Positions 1-6,843 are shown, numbered from the stretch's first letter. The stretch is DNA of 9,283 bases from Planctomycetaceae bacterium (GCA_003503535.1 DOCI01000094.1:1-9283); one strand, 5' to 3'. A program made the numbers and translations. Notes: generated by a model not told the origin, from the letters alone.

Positions 1-205
1 CACTTCGTTCTGGGCGTGCCACCTGTCATCGCTCAAATGATTAGCGGATTCGGAAATTTTATTCATTTTGCGATCGGAAACTCGCCAAGCGAATGCGTGG
101 ACGTTAAGCTACATTCGTCCAGTTTCGGGCAATCTGCGTTCGCCAGAGTTAATCGAAATAAAAATTACCGCTCGTCAATCAGCTAATAAATCGGGAGTCT
201 TCCGA
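1..205. other. Left-edge stretch with no supported gene
   Basis: Frame 1 of the + strand is open from the edge to a TAA at 184-186, and a - strand ATG at 27-29 could begin a gene leaving the window. Neither shows a recognisable motif or a clear ribosome site. The stretch probably holds the 5' leader and promoter of the DUF1559-protein gene, but no convincing -35/-10 pair was found. Confidence 0.4.
193..197 (+). promoter_or_regulatory. Ribosome binding site deciding the start at 206
   Basis: GGGAG lies 8 bases before ATG 206. No comparable site precedes the in-frame ATG at 68, and the residues 68-205 would add (MRSETRQANAW...) do not look like a signal sequence. This supports the shorter 844-residue protein. 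Confidence 0.7.
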
Positions 206-2740
206 ATGAAAACGAAGCAAAATCGCTGGGTCTTTCGTACTGTATCCATGGGGCTGATCGCCATCGTCTTTGCGGTGAGCTGGAATGTGGCCAGTGGGCT
301 TGTCTGGCAGGATGCAACTGCCGAGCAGATGATGCCCCAAAGTACGTTTCTGTATGCAGAATTCGAAGGTGTCACCGAGAATGCCGAGGCTTACAAAGAA
401 ACCGCAGAGTATGCAGCTTTTGTCGACTCCGGCCTGGCTGACTTATTTCAGAAGGTCGTCGATTTCGCGATTGCTCGAGATAACACTGGCAAAGCCGAAG
501 GCGCAAAAGCTGCTGTTGAAGACCTGATCAATCACGGCTTTATCCTCTCTGCTTCTCTGGCAGAAGAACAGGATCAGTTAATTCCTTCCGTTCGATTTAT
601 TTTCAACGAAGGTGGTTCCTGGACGTCGGATGCAGTGAATCTGCTGCAGGAAATGCTGGCCGAGAAAGACATTGAAGTCGAAATGCAGAAGGTCGGTCGA
701 CGTCAGATTGCCAGCTTCATCATTCCCGAGTCTCCCGGCATTCAAGTTGGGATGTGGAAAGAAGGCGAGAGCATGGTTGTTGTGGTCGGCCCCGATGTGG
801 TGAACTCGACCATGGCCTGCATTACCGGAGACGCCCCTAATATCAGCCAGAATGAACGTCTGCAGGCTGTGCTGAAAGCAGAAACAGATTTCGAGCAGAC
901 AGGTCTTTCCTGGCTCGACTGGCAGGCTCTGCAAAACAAGTATGGCGACATCACGTTACCGATTCCACAACAGTTGACGATCGCCGAAGTTTTGGAAATT
1001 GCGGGGTTGGATAAGCTCGATTCGGTCATCAACCGGGGTGGGTATCGTGGGGAATCTCAATGGACGGAAACTTCAATTGTCGGTCTCGGTCAGCAGGAGG
1101 GGCCAATGCTCACCCTGAAAGACTTGCCGCCGCTGCCTTCAAAACCGAACTGGTTCAACGTCTTTCAATGCAACCCGGCTGCCCTGCACGATCAGTTGGT
1201 CAGTCTGGCGAAAAACAATGCGGGATTGATGGGACCGGATGGTGAAGAGCAGGTCAATCAAATTATTGAATCTCTACAACAGATGCTGGGCTTCGATCCC
1301 AAAGCCGACCTGCTCGATCATCTTGGAAACGTCGCCTGTATCTATGACGATGCCAACGGCGGTGTCTTCGGCACAGGGATTACGTTTTGTGTCAAACTCA
1401 AAAATCCTGAGGGAATCGAATCCTTTATCGATGCTCAAATGGCTCGACTCGAAAAGGCCGAAGAGAATGGAGAGTATCTCGAACTTCCTGTTTATCCTTA
1501 TCGAATCGAGCAGGATGGAAAAGATTTGATTGTCTTTGATATTACCGGAGAAGGAGATCAAACCTTTCAGTATGGAGCCGTTCGCGTTGTAGAAGACTGG
1601 CTGGTCGTCGGTATCATGCCACAGTCGATTAAGTCGTTTCAACTACGCGTTGAAGGCAAACTTCCTGCCTGGGAACCGGATGCCGAATATCAGGCTGCTC
1701 TGGCAGAATTGCCTAAAGAATTTACTTCACTGACAGCAGTCAACACCCGCGACACGTATCAGCTGATGCTCAACTGGGGAATGATGTTTCTGCCAGTTCT
1801 GCAACAATCAGTCATGGACAATGTACTCGAAGGGGATGAAGAAATGCCCTTCTATGTTGAGGACTTCCCTCCTGCAGAAGCGATCACTGCTCCGATGTTT
1901 CCAAATCTGGCGGTTTCAGTTGCCGATGAAAACGGAATCAAATTTTACTCCCGCAGTTCGACCGTCGGGATTCCGATGATGGGTGGAAACAGTGGGATGA
2001 GTTCGGTGAGTGTGGCAGCCGTTGGCGTTGCCCTGTTACTACCGGCTGTACAACAGGCTCGCGCTGCCGCCCGAGGAGCGCAATCCAAAAACAACATGAA
2101 GCAAATCGGTCTGGCGATGCACAACTATGCCGATACCTATGGCCATTTCCCAAGTGGAACGATGGAAAATGCCGAGCTCAAGCCGGATGAACGCCTCAGC
2201 TGGGCCGCTTCGATTCTGCCCTTCATTGAAGAAGGTTTTGTGTACGAGCAGTTACAGAAGGATCAGGCATGGAATGCGGGTGAGAATGAAGTGACAGCCA
2301 CATTCATGATCAGCACTTATATGGATCCTGCACAGAATCAGAACTTCGAAGAGTTTGCCCCAATCCATTACGCAGGTATTGCCGGCACAGGCAAGAATGC
2401 CGCGACACTGAAAATTGGACAACCAGGCTGCGGAATCTTTGGCTACGATCGTGAAACCCGTTTCCGCGATATTACCGATGGCACCAGTAATACCATGATG
2501 GTCACTCAGGTCAATGACGACATCGGTCCCTGGGCACAAGGCGGCAAAAGCACAATCCGCAGTCTGACCCAACAGCCTTATGTCAATGGCCCAGATGGAA
2601 TTGGCGGTCCATTTCAGAATGATGTCGTTTTTGTGCTGATGGCAGATGGATCAGTTCGAGCTGTCTCCGCAAATATCGATCCGAAGACTTTTGAAAATCT
2701 GGCAGAGATGGCCGATGGAAATGTGGTTGGTGAGTTTTAG
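206..2740 (+). CDS. DUF1559-containing envelope protein with a large N-terminal domain
   Basis: This encodes 844 residues starting at ATG 206. The frame stays open back to an ATG at 68, but 206 is preferred because a GGGAG ribosome site sits 8 bases upstream and a basic-then-hydrophobic signal or anchor (about residues 7-31) follows at once. Residues about 40-590 form a long extracytoplasmic region beginning with STFLYAEFEG; around 360-500 it loosely recalls DUF3352-like planctomycete proteins, which is inference. Residues 601-641 carry the pilin-like DUF1559 core: a hydrophobic stretch, LLLPAVQQAR at 610-619 and KNNMKQIGLAMHNY at 628-641. DGTSNT at 758-763 and ADGSVR at 813-818 complete the module. 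Usual DUF1559 proteins start with a prepilin leader and have this core at the N-terminus; here it is internal and has no GFTLIE-type cleavage site. The family's function is unknown. The gene is transcribed convergently with the next one. Confidence 0.88.
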   Translation: MKTKQNRWVFRTVSMGLIAIVFAVSWNVASGLVWQDATAEQMMPQSTFLYAEFEGVTENAEAYKETAEYAAFVDSGLADLFQKVVDFAIARDNTGKAEGAKAAVEDLINHGFILSASLAEEQDQLIPSVRFIFNEGGSWTSDAVNLLQEMLAEKDIEVEMQKVGRRQIASFIIPESPGIQVGMWKEGESMVVVVGPDVVNSTMACITGDAPNISQNERLQAVLKAETDFEQTGLSWLDWQALQNKYGDITLPIPQQLTIAEVLEIAGLDKLDSVINRGGYRGESQWTETSIVGLGQQEGPMLTLKDLPPLPSKPNWFNVFQCNPAALHDQLVSLAKNNAGLMGPDGEEQVNQIIESLQQMLGFDPKADLLDHLGNVACIYDDANGGVFGTGITFCVKLKNPEGIESFIDAQMARLEKAEENGEYLELPVYPYRIEQDGKDLIVFDITGEGDQTFQYGAVRVVEDWLVVGIMPQSIKSFQLRVEGKLPAWEPDAEYQAALAELPKEFTSLTAVNTRDTYQLMLNWGMMFLPVLQQSVMDNVLEGDEEMPFYVEDFPPAEAITAPMFPNLAVSVADENGIKFYSRSSTVGIPMMGGNSGMSSVSVAAVGVALLLPAVQQARAAARGAQSKNNMKQIGLAMHNYADTYGHFPSGTMENAELKPDERLSWAASILPFIEEGFVYEQLQKDQAWNAGENEVTATFMISTYMDPAQNQNFEEFAPIHYAGIAGTGKNAATLKIGQPGCGIFGYDRETRFRDITDGTSNTMMVTQVNDDIGPWAQGGKSTIRSLTQQPYVNGPDGIGGPFQNDVVFVLMADGSVRAVSANIDPKTFENLAEMADGNVVGEF

Positions 2741-2756
2741 GAACTGACAGGGTGTC

Positions 2757-2785
2757 GGGGGCGCTCCGCGTTAGCGGAAGCCCCC
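2757..2785. repeat. GC-rich hairpin between convergent genes
   Basis: GGGGGC (2757-2762) pairs with GCCCCC (2780-2785), and the inner TCCGC pairs with GCGGA around a GTTA loop with a small internal asymmetry. It lies 17 bases past the DUF1559-protein stop and about 55 bases past the oxidoreductase stop on the other strand. There is no U-tract on either side, so it is not a classical intrinsic terminator. From memory, motifs of this type (GCGTTAGCGGAAGCCCCC) recur between planctomycete genes, so a dispersed repeat that may slow or protect transcript ends is the best description. Confidence 0.6.
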
Positions 2786-2793
2786 CTACGCAT

Positions 2794-2814
2794 TCTCGAG
2801 GGCTCTCTTCGAGA
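2794..2814. repeat. Small inverted repeat TCTCGA/TCGAGA
   Basis: A perfect 6-base inverted repeat (TCTCGA at 2794-2799, TCGAGA at 2809-2814) with a 9-base loop follows the GC-rich hairpin in the same convergent gap. It could help end the oxidoreductase transcript, but it is short and has no U-run. Confidence 0.35.
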
Positions 2815-2840
2815 TCGCCCCAGCTACCCTTGTTTCTTTA

Positions 2841-4277
2841 TTATCGACTTGCTGCCAGCAATGCGTTGTTGTCTGCCTGATTTCTCACCGTTTCCAACTG
2901 AGTCGCCACAGCTATCCACGGGAGTTGATGCGGCAGCATCTGTTTCTGGGCAGAGAGTGCAGCAGCCACGCCAGCTGCTTCTCCCATCGCGACTGCATTA
3001 CCAGTTACGCGATAACTGGCATGAGCAAAGAAGTCGCCACTGATGCAGCGGCCAGCCATCAATAAGCCATCGACCTCAGCGGCTATCAATGCTCGTAATG
3101 GAATGTCGAACGGTTTGGCTTTGACTCCCTTGGAGCCGTAAGCTGCCTTGCGATTCTGTTCCTGCGTAGCGGCGTGCACATCGACAGAGAAGTGTGATCG
3201 GCAGATCGCATCGTCATGGCGGATCCCTGCAATGACATCGTTGACCGAGACTTCATAACGTCCCTGAATCCGTCGGCCATCCCGCACGCCAATCTGCTCG
3301 GCTGTGGCGACGAGTCGAATGTTTTCCCACATTCCGCCCGTCTTTTTGAGGGCTTGGGTGATGTGATACAGTTCTCGACGGGCATTCACAGTTGCCCGGG
3401 TGACCTGAGCCGCATCGAAGGGTTCGACGCCATATTCATGATTAATCATGACGGCTGCGACGCCATGTCCGAAATTCCAGAGAGTCGGTTTGGCGTAACT
3501 TGGTTCGACACCAGCCCGCAGCATTTCTTCGCGGAGTCGATCCTTATTGGCACTGGTTTGAGCGGTATCATATTCGGCCAGCGCGGCTGCATCGGCAGCG
3601 ATAATTCCCATAAGTGACATCGGCTGGCAGGGACAGGTCTTATCCTCACCGAATTGCCACTGGCAACCAGCCAGAGCACCGACATCGCCATCGCCGGTAG
3701 TGTCGATGAACACAGGAGCAGCCCAGGCTTCGCGACCCGATTTGGATTCCGTCACGATCGCCCGGACTCGATTATTACTGTCTTTCTCGACGGCCACGAC
3801 CCGTGAATGATACACGTAGTCGATCTTCAATTCATCGAATAATGTTTCGAGCAGATACTTCATCCCTTCGACATCGTACACGTAATGCGAATCATCGGAT
3901 TTACGGTAGTCGGTCATTTTCGCGCCGAGTGCATCCAGTTTGGCAGTGATCTCCGCATTCAAACCGGGCTTAGCCGCATCGATCACGAAGCTGAGCATCC
4001 CGCTCGTCCAGACACCTCCCAGACAGCCATGACATTCAAAGAGACGAACTTTGGCTCCACTACGAGCGGCGGAAATCGCGGCTGCAATCCCGGCTGGACC
4101 TCCACCGCAGACAATTACATCGCAGTCGCTGACCAGTGGTATGGAACGGGCGGCTTCCCGGAGTTCAGTGCCATCATTCTGGTCGGCTGCCCAGGCAGAA
4201 TTCATTTTCCAGGGAGCCAGTGCCAATGTCGCAGCTGAGGTTCCCAGTAAAGCCCGGCGTGTCATCGGTCCAACCAT
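2841..4277 (-). CDS. Tat-exported FAD-dependent oxidoreductase (FAD_oxidored type)
   Basis: The protein has 478 residues. The N-terminus has a twin-arginine signal: TRRALLG at 6-12, a hydrophobic stretch to about 22, and a likely cleavage site after AWA at 28-30. The folded enzyme should therefore be exported carrying its cofactor. DVIVCGGGPAG (53-63) is the Rossmann dinucleotide-binding loop, with E81 ending the second strand; CLGGVWTSGM follows at 85-94. DTTGDGDVGALAG (192-204) and LLMAGRC...TGNAVAMGEAAG (405-436) are the later FAD-contacting motifs of this family. The substrate cannot be told from sequence. Cysteine pairs at 82/85 and 215/217 could be redox-active, but that is conjecture. 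ATG 4277 is chosen over the in-frame ATG at 4265 because GGGGGAG lies 8 bases upstream of it. The gene lies 84 bases downstream of lgt but has its own promoter-like sequence. Confidence 0.9.
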   Translation of the reverse strand: MVGPMTRRALLGTSAATLALAPWKMNSAWAADQNDGTELREAARSIPLVSDCDVIVCGGGPAGIAAAISAARSGAKVRLFECHGCLGGVWTSGMLSFVIDAAKPGLNAEITAKLDALGAKMTDYRKSDDSHYVYDVEGMKYLLETLFDELKIDYVYHSRVVAVEKDSNNRVRAIVTESKSGREAWAAPVFIDTTGDGDVGALAGCQWQFGEDKTCPCQPMSLMGIIAADAAALAEYDTAQTSANKDRLREEMLRAGVEPSYAKPTLWNFGHGVAAVMINHEYGVEPFDAAQVTRATVNARRELYHITQALKKTGGMWENIRLVATAEQIGVRDGRRIQGRYEVSVNDVIAGIRHDDAICRSHFSVDVHAATQEQNRKAAYGSKGVKAKPFDIPLRALIAAEVDGLLMAGRCISGDFFAHASYRVTGNAVAMGEAAGVAAALSAQKQMLPHQLPWIAVATQLETVRNQADNNALLAASR

Positions 4278-4285
4278 CGAATTTG

Positions 4286-4292
4286 CTCCCCC
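4286..4292 (-). promoter_or_regulatory. Strong ribosome binding site of the oxidoreductase gene
   Basis: Read on the - strand this is GGGGGAG, 8 bases before ATG 4277. The spacing fits that start and is too long (20 bases) for the internal ATG at 4265. Confidence 0.75.
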
Positions 4293-4326
4293 GTGATTTC
4301 CTGTTCAAGAATAATATCTGAATTCC

Positions 4327-4355
4327 ACTATATGACTCCGTCTCTCGGGAATCAA
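4327..4355 (-). promoter_or_regulatory. Sigma-70-like promoter of the oxidoreductase gene
   Basis: On the - strand, TTGATT (4355-4350) and TATAGT (4332-4327) are separated by exactly 17 bases. They match the -35 and -10 consensus at 4/6 and 5/6 positions. Transcription would start near 4320, giving a leader of about 43 bases that contains the GGGGGAG ribosome site. This suggests the oxidoreductase is transcribed independently of lgt. It is a pattern match only. Confidence 0.5.
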
Positions 4356-4361
4356 TCCGGT

Positions 4362-5474
4362 TTACCCGGCTTTTGATTGTTTGGGGATCACTTGGGGAGA
4401 ACTATCCCGGTCGATTTCCTCACCATAGAATTCCAGCCAGACTAAATAAGCCAAAGCGACAATCACGATCAAAATACTCACGTTTTGAGAGGGAGTCAGT
4501 CCGGTATCGAGCACTGTGAATTCATCGCCTCGAACGAATTCAATAAGGAATCGATTGATCGGATAAAAGATGGCCCCGACAGCGAGCACTTCACCAATTC
4601 TACGGCGATATCGAAAGACAACTGCAGTCACAAACGCAAGCAGAAAACCGCCGATTGAGCTGTAAATTTGCGAAGGATGCAATGGGAAACTGCCAAGGGA
4701 TTCGGGGCTGAGAAACCCAAGATTGACCAGCGCCATGTGTGGCACAGAACCGGGCGGAAATGTGATCGCCCAGGGCAAGTCGCAGCGGTCGCCATAACAA
4801 CATCCGTTTAGCAGGCAGCCAATGCGACCAAAGCCGAGTCCTAAGAAGACGGATGGAATAACCACATCGGCCAGATTGATCGGACGAATCTTTCGTAGCG
4901 AACAGAATACAAAATAAGTAATTGTCGCCAGAATCATGCCTCCGTAAAATACGAGGCCACCATCGGTCAGGTTGACACATCGAAACAGAAAGTCTGGAAT
5001 TCCACTCACATTCTCAAAGACCTGATCTCGTTTTTGAACGAGATAAAAAATACGCGAGCCCGCGACTCCAGAAACGAGAATGCACATCGCAACATCCCAG
5101 ATCAGTTCGCGCGAATATCCAACCTTGACGGCTCGCGTTCCTGCCCAGGCGGCCCCTGTAACAAACGCGATCAGCAGCATCATGCCGTAACCAAACACGG
5201 GAAAGATGCGGATCGGTACAAATAGAATCGCCAAAGTGCCAACGACGACCAATTGAATGGCGAGCATCATTAATGTGGACTTGAGTGTAACTGGTTTTGC
5301 CTTCTCACCCTCAGGCTGTTTGATTCCGAATTTCCAGAACCATAACGCATAGCAGCAAAAGACAAACAGCAGGAGAATGCCCGCACCAATCTGCAGCAGA
5401 GGATGCGCTTGGGTTCCATTCGGCAGAATGGAAAACGGATGATCGAGTGTCACATAAAACAGTATCTGCCGCAT
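4362..5474 (-). CDS. lgt: Prolipoprotein diacylglyceryl transferase, PVC-type variant
   Basis: Lgt moves diacylglycerol from phosphatidylglycerol to the lipobox cysteine of lipoprotein precursors in the inner membrane. The protein has 370 residues and many membrane helices. Family landmarks are Y96-G97 (E. coli Tyr26 region), GGLVFYGG (172-179), GRIGCLLNGCCYG (216-228), HPSQIYS (266-272) and NRFLIEFVRGDE (307-318). The last keeps the equivalents of E. coli Arg239, Glu243 and Arg246, and R217 matches Arg143. Differences from E. coli are Tyr177 at the His103 position and cysteines 220 and 225 at the Asn146 and Glu151 positions. The first ~90 residues hold two extra predicted helices (about 25-48 and 66-87), making it longer than the usual 260-330. 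The start at 5474 has only a weak purine-rich AGAGAGAA upstream. A divergent paralogue with another acyl or lipid role is possible but less likely. Confidence 0.87.
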   Translation of the reverse strand: MRQILFYVTLDHPFSILPNGTQAHPLLQIGAGILLLFVFCCYALWFWKFGIKQPEGEKAKPVTLKSTLMMLAIQLVVVGTLAILFVPIRIFPVFGYGMMLLIAFVTGAAWAGTRAVKVGYSRELIWDVAMCILVSGVAGSRIFYLVQKRDQVFENVSGIPDFLFRCVNLTDGGLVFYGGMILATITYFVFCSLRKIRPINLADVVIPSVFLGLGFGRIGCLLNGCCYGDRCDLPWAITFPPGSVPHMALVNLGFLSPESLGSFPLHPSQIYSSIGGFLLAFVTAVVFRYRRRIGEVLAVGAIFYPINRFLIEFVRGDEFTVLDTGLTPSQNVSILIVIVALAYLVWLEFYGEEIDRDSSPQVIPKQSKAG

Positions 5475-5475
5475 T

Positions 5476-5509
5476 GGATATTCTCTCTAAGCTAACGAAT
5501 TCAATATCC
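5476..5509 (-). repeat. Inverted repeat in the lgt leader, next to the start codon
   Basis: GGATATT (5476-5482) and AATATCC (5503-5509) are a perfect 7-base inverted repeat with a 20-base loop. The near arm ends one base before the lgt ATG, and the purine-rich ribosome-site candidate lies in the loop beside it. In RNA this hairpin could affect translation of lgt; alternatively it is a protein-binding dyad or chance. Confidence 0.35.
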
Positions 5510-5520
5510 GTTGATGATAA

Positions 5521-5780
5521 AATTATTGAACCGCCAAGACGCCAAGGTCTTAAGAGGTAAGTTTAGAGTCTCGTTATGAATTCTCTTTTTTAGCCGCCAG
5601 AAATACGACAAATATCAAAAAACCAATTCAGCAGTTCTTATTAACTTAGAACCGCGGATGAACGCAGATAGACACGGATGTAAAAAATCTGCGTCTATCT
5701 GCGTTCATCTGCGGTTAATTTCAAAATTTTTTATTGAAGTATCTTCTTGTGCATCTTGGCGTCCTGGCGGTTTAATTATT
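5521..5780. mobile_element. MITE-like element: terminal inverted repeats plus 7-base direct repeats
   Basis: AACCGCCAAGACGCCAAG (5529-5546) and CTTGGCGTCCTGGCGGTT (5755-5772) are inverted repeats matching at 17 of 18 positions. AATTATT occurs immediately outside both ends (5521-5527 and 5774-5780), one base from each arm and in the same orientation, as a target-site duplication would. The enclosed segment of about 246 bases holds no gene. It does contain a second, larger palindrome at 5650-5716. It fills most of the 312-base gap between panC and lgt. Because the flank is AT-rich, the direct repeat could be chance. No transposase is encoded. Confidence 0.5.
5650..5716. repeat. CGCAGAT palindrome, copy 1 (30-base arms, 7-base loop)
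   Basis: The arms 5650-5679 and 5687-5716 match at 27 of 30 positions around the loop 5680-5686. Each arm is three decamers; the left arm reads AACCGCGGAT, GAACGCAGAT, AGACACGGAT. If transcribed with lgt it would form a very stable stem upstream of that gene. I recognise this as a repeat type found between genes in many environmental bacteria, which is from memory. Confidence 0.85.
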
Positions 5781-5786
5781 TTTAAT

Positions 5787-6638
5787 TTATGATCTGAGTG
5801 ACAATTCCATGTTGTCAATCAGTCGTGTCGTTCCCACCCGAGCCGCGATAATTGCTACCATCGTATCCTGCTTCTCAGAAACTTCCTCCAGAGTGGTTGG
5901 ATCGACAATAGTCGCGTAATCGAGCTCCAGTCCGCCGGTTTCGTTCAGTTCCTGTCTCAATGTTTTCCGCAATTGCTTCAGGGACCATTCCACATCAGGG
6001 TATCGCTCTTTTGCTCTCAGGAGTGATTGAGAGATATGAACTGCAATTTCCCGTTCCTGTTCGGAAAGGTAGACATTTCTGCTCGATAACGCGAGCCCGG
6101 ATTCTTCCCGGATGGTGGGACAGGTGACAATTTTCACAGGAATATCGAGGTCGCGACACATCGCTCGGATAATGCTTTGCTGCTGATAATCCTTGGCTCC
6201 GAAAAAAGCCAGATCGGGCTGAACAACATTAAACAGCTTTGTCACAACAGTTGCCACGCCATCAAAATGTCCCGGCCTGCTTGCCCCCTCCCAGCAGTCT
6301 GCCAATGAGCCAACGGTCACCGAAATCTGTGAATCTTTACCATACATTTCTTCAGCAGAAGGGTTAAAAACCAGCGAAGCTCCGGCTTCTTCGCACAGTT
6401 TCAGATCCCATTCGAGCGGACGGGGATATTTGCTCAAATCTTCATGCGGTGCAAATTGTGTTGGATTCACAAAAATCGTCACCACGACAAAATCGGATTG
6501 CTCGACAGCCGCTTCAATCAAACTCAAATGCCCCTCATGCAGCGCTCCCATCGTCGGCACGCAGCCAATTGTTTTTCCGGATTGACGCACTTCCCGGAGA
6601 ATTTGTCGAACTTCAGAAATTGTGGTGACGTTTTGCAT
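5787..6638 (-). CDS. panC: Pantothenate synthetase (pantoate--beta-alanine ligase)
   Basis: PanC joins pantoate and beta-alanine using ATP, through a pantoyl-adenylate, in the last step of pantothenate (vitamin B5, coenzyme A precursor) synthesis in the cytoplasm. The protein has 283 residues, the same length as the E. coli enzyme, and aligns with it without visible gaps at the motifs. PTMGALHEGH (28-37) carries the HIGH-like ATP-binding His34 and His37. NPTQF (58-62) includes pantoate-binding Gln61. EGASRPGHFDGV (117-128), FGAKDYQQ (146-153) and LALSSRNVYL (182-191, with the KMSKS-like SSRN) complete the site. All key residues are present, so it should be active. No clear ribosome site precedes ATG 6638; a five-codon frame (MKYLS, 6657-6640) stops one base before it and might couple translation. 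The other pantothenate genes (panB, panD) are not in the window. Palindromic repeats lie on both sides. Confidence 0.96.
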   Translation of the reverse strand: MQNVTTISEVRQILREVRQSGKTIGCVPTMGALHEGHLSLIEAAVEQSDFVVVTIFVNPTQFAPHEDLSKYPRPLEWDLKLCEEAGASLVFNPSAEEMYGKDSQISVTVGSLADCWEGASRPGHFDGVATVVTKLFNVVQPDLAFFGAKDYQQQSIIRAMCRDLDIPVKIVTCPTIREESGLALSSRNVYLSEQEREIAVHISQSLLRAKERYPDVEWSLKQLRKTLRQELNETGGLELDYATIVDPTTLEEVSEKQDTMVAIIAARVGTTRLIDNMELSLRS

Positions 6639-6740
6639 GTCAGCTTAAATACTTCATGAAAGTAAATTGAGAGGGAAACGAACCGAGAGAGTCTGTAAAT
6701 ACCCGTTGATGTACTCAGCAAATCGATGTGATTAAATTTG

Positions 6741-6807
6741 AACCGCAGATGGACGCAGATAAACGCAGATATTTTGCATCCGCGTTTATCTGCGTCCATC
6801 TGCGGTT
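6741..6807. repeat. CGCAGAT palindrome, copy 2 (30-base arms, 7-base loop)
   Basis: The arms 6741-6770 and 6778-6807 match at 29 of 30 positions around the loop 6771-6777; a further G/C pair extends the stem. The left arm is three decamers: AACCGCAGAT, GGACGCAGAT, AAACGCAGAT. The arm length, loop length and decamer design equal those of the copy at 5650-5716. It lies in the gap between the exporter gene and panC, 103 bases upstream of the panC start. No clear direct repeat flanks it. Confidence 0.88.
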
Positions 6808-6843
6808 CTTTAATTATATTACCGTGAAATCGAGTTATTACCG

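Noticed and set aside
1..186. Frame 1 of the + strand open from the left edge to TAA 184-186
   Set aside because: Sixty-one codons without a stop can occur by chance here; no motif or family resemblance was seen.
68..205. Upstream in-frame start giving an 890-residue DUF1559 protein
   Set aside because: There is no ribosome site at 68, and the added residues precede a proper signal sequence that starts at 206 behind GGGAG.
1274..1642. 122-codon open frame on the - strand
   Set aside because: It lies opposite the DUF1559-protein gene and has no motif or ribosome site; the + strand protein is clearly the coded one.
2757..2785. Intrinsic terminator for the DUF1559-protein gene
   Set aside because: The hairpin is strong but no U-tract follows on either strand, so it is listed as a repeat.
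3216..3617. 133-codon open frame on the + strand
   Set aside because: It lies opposite the conserved part of the FAD oxidoreductase and resembles no protein family.
6640..6657. Five-codon leader frame MKYLS before panC
   Set aside because: It is too short to support as a gene; translational coupling is only a possibility and is noted under panC.
6524..6799. 91-codon - strand frame overlapping the panC start
   Set aside because: Its first part is the palindromic repeat and the rest overlaps panC in another frame; panC has all its motifs.
5650..6807. CRISPR-like reading of the CGCAGAT repeats
   Set aside because: There are only two copies about 1 kb apart with a gene between them, and they are full palindromes; no regular spacers or cas genes occur.
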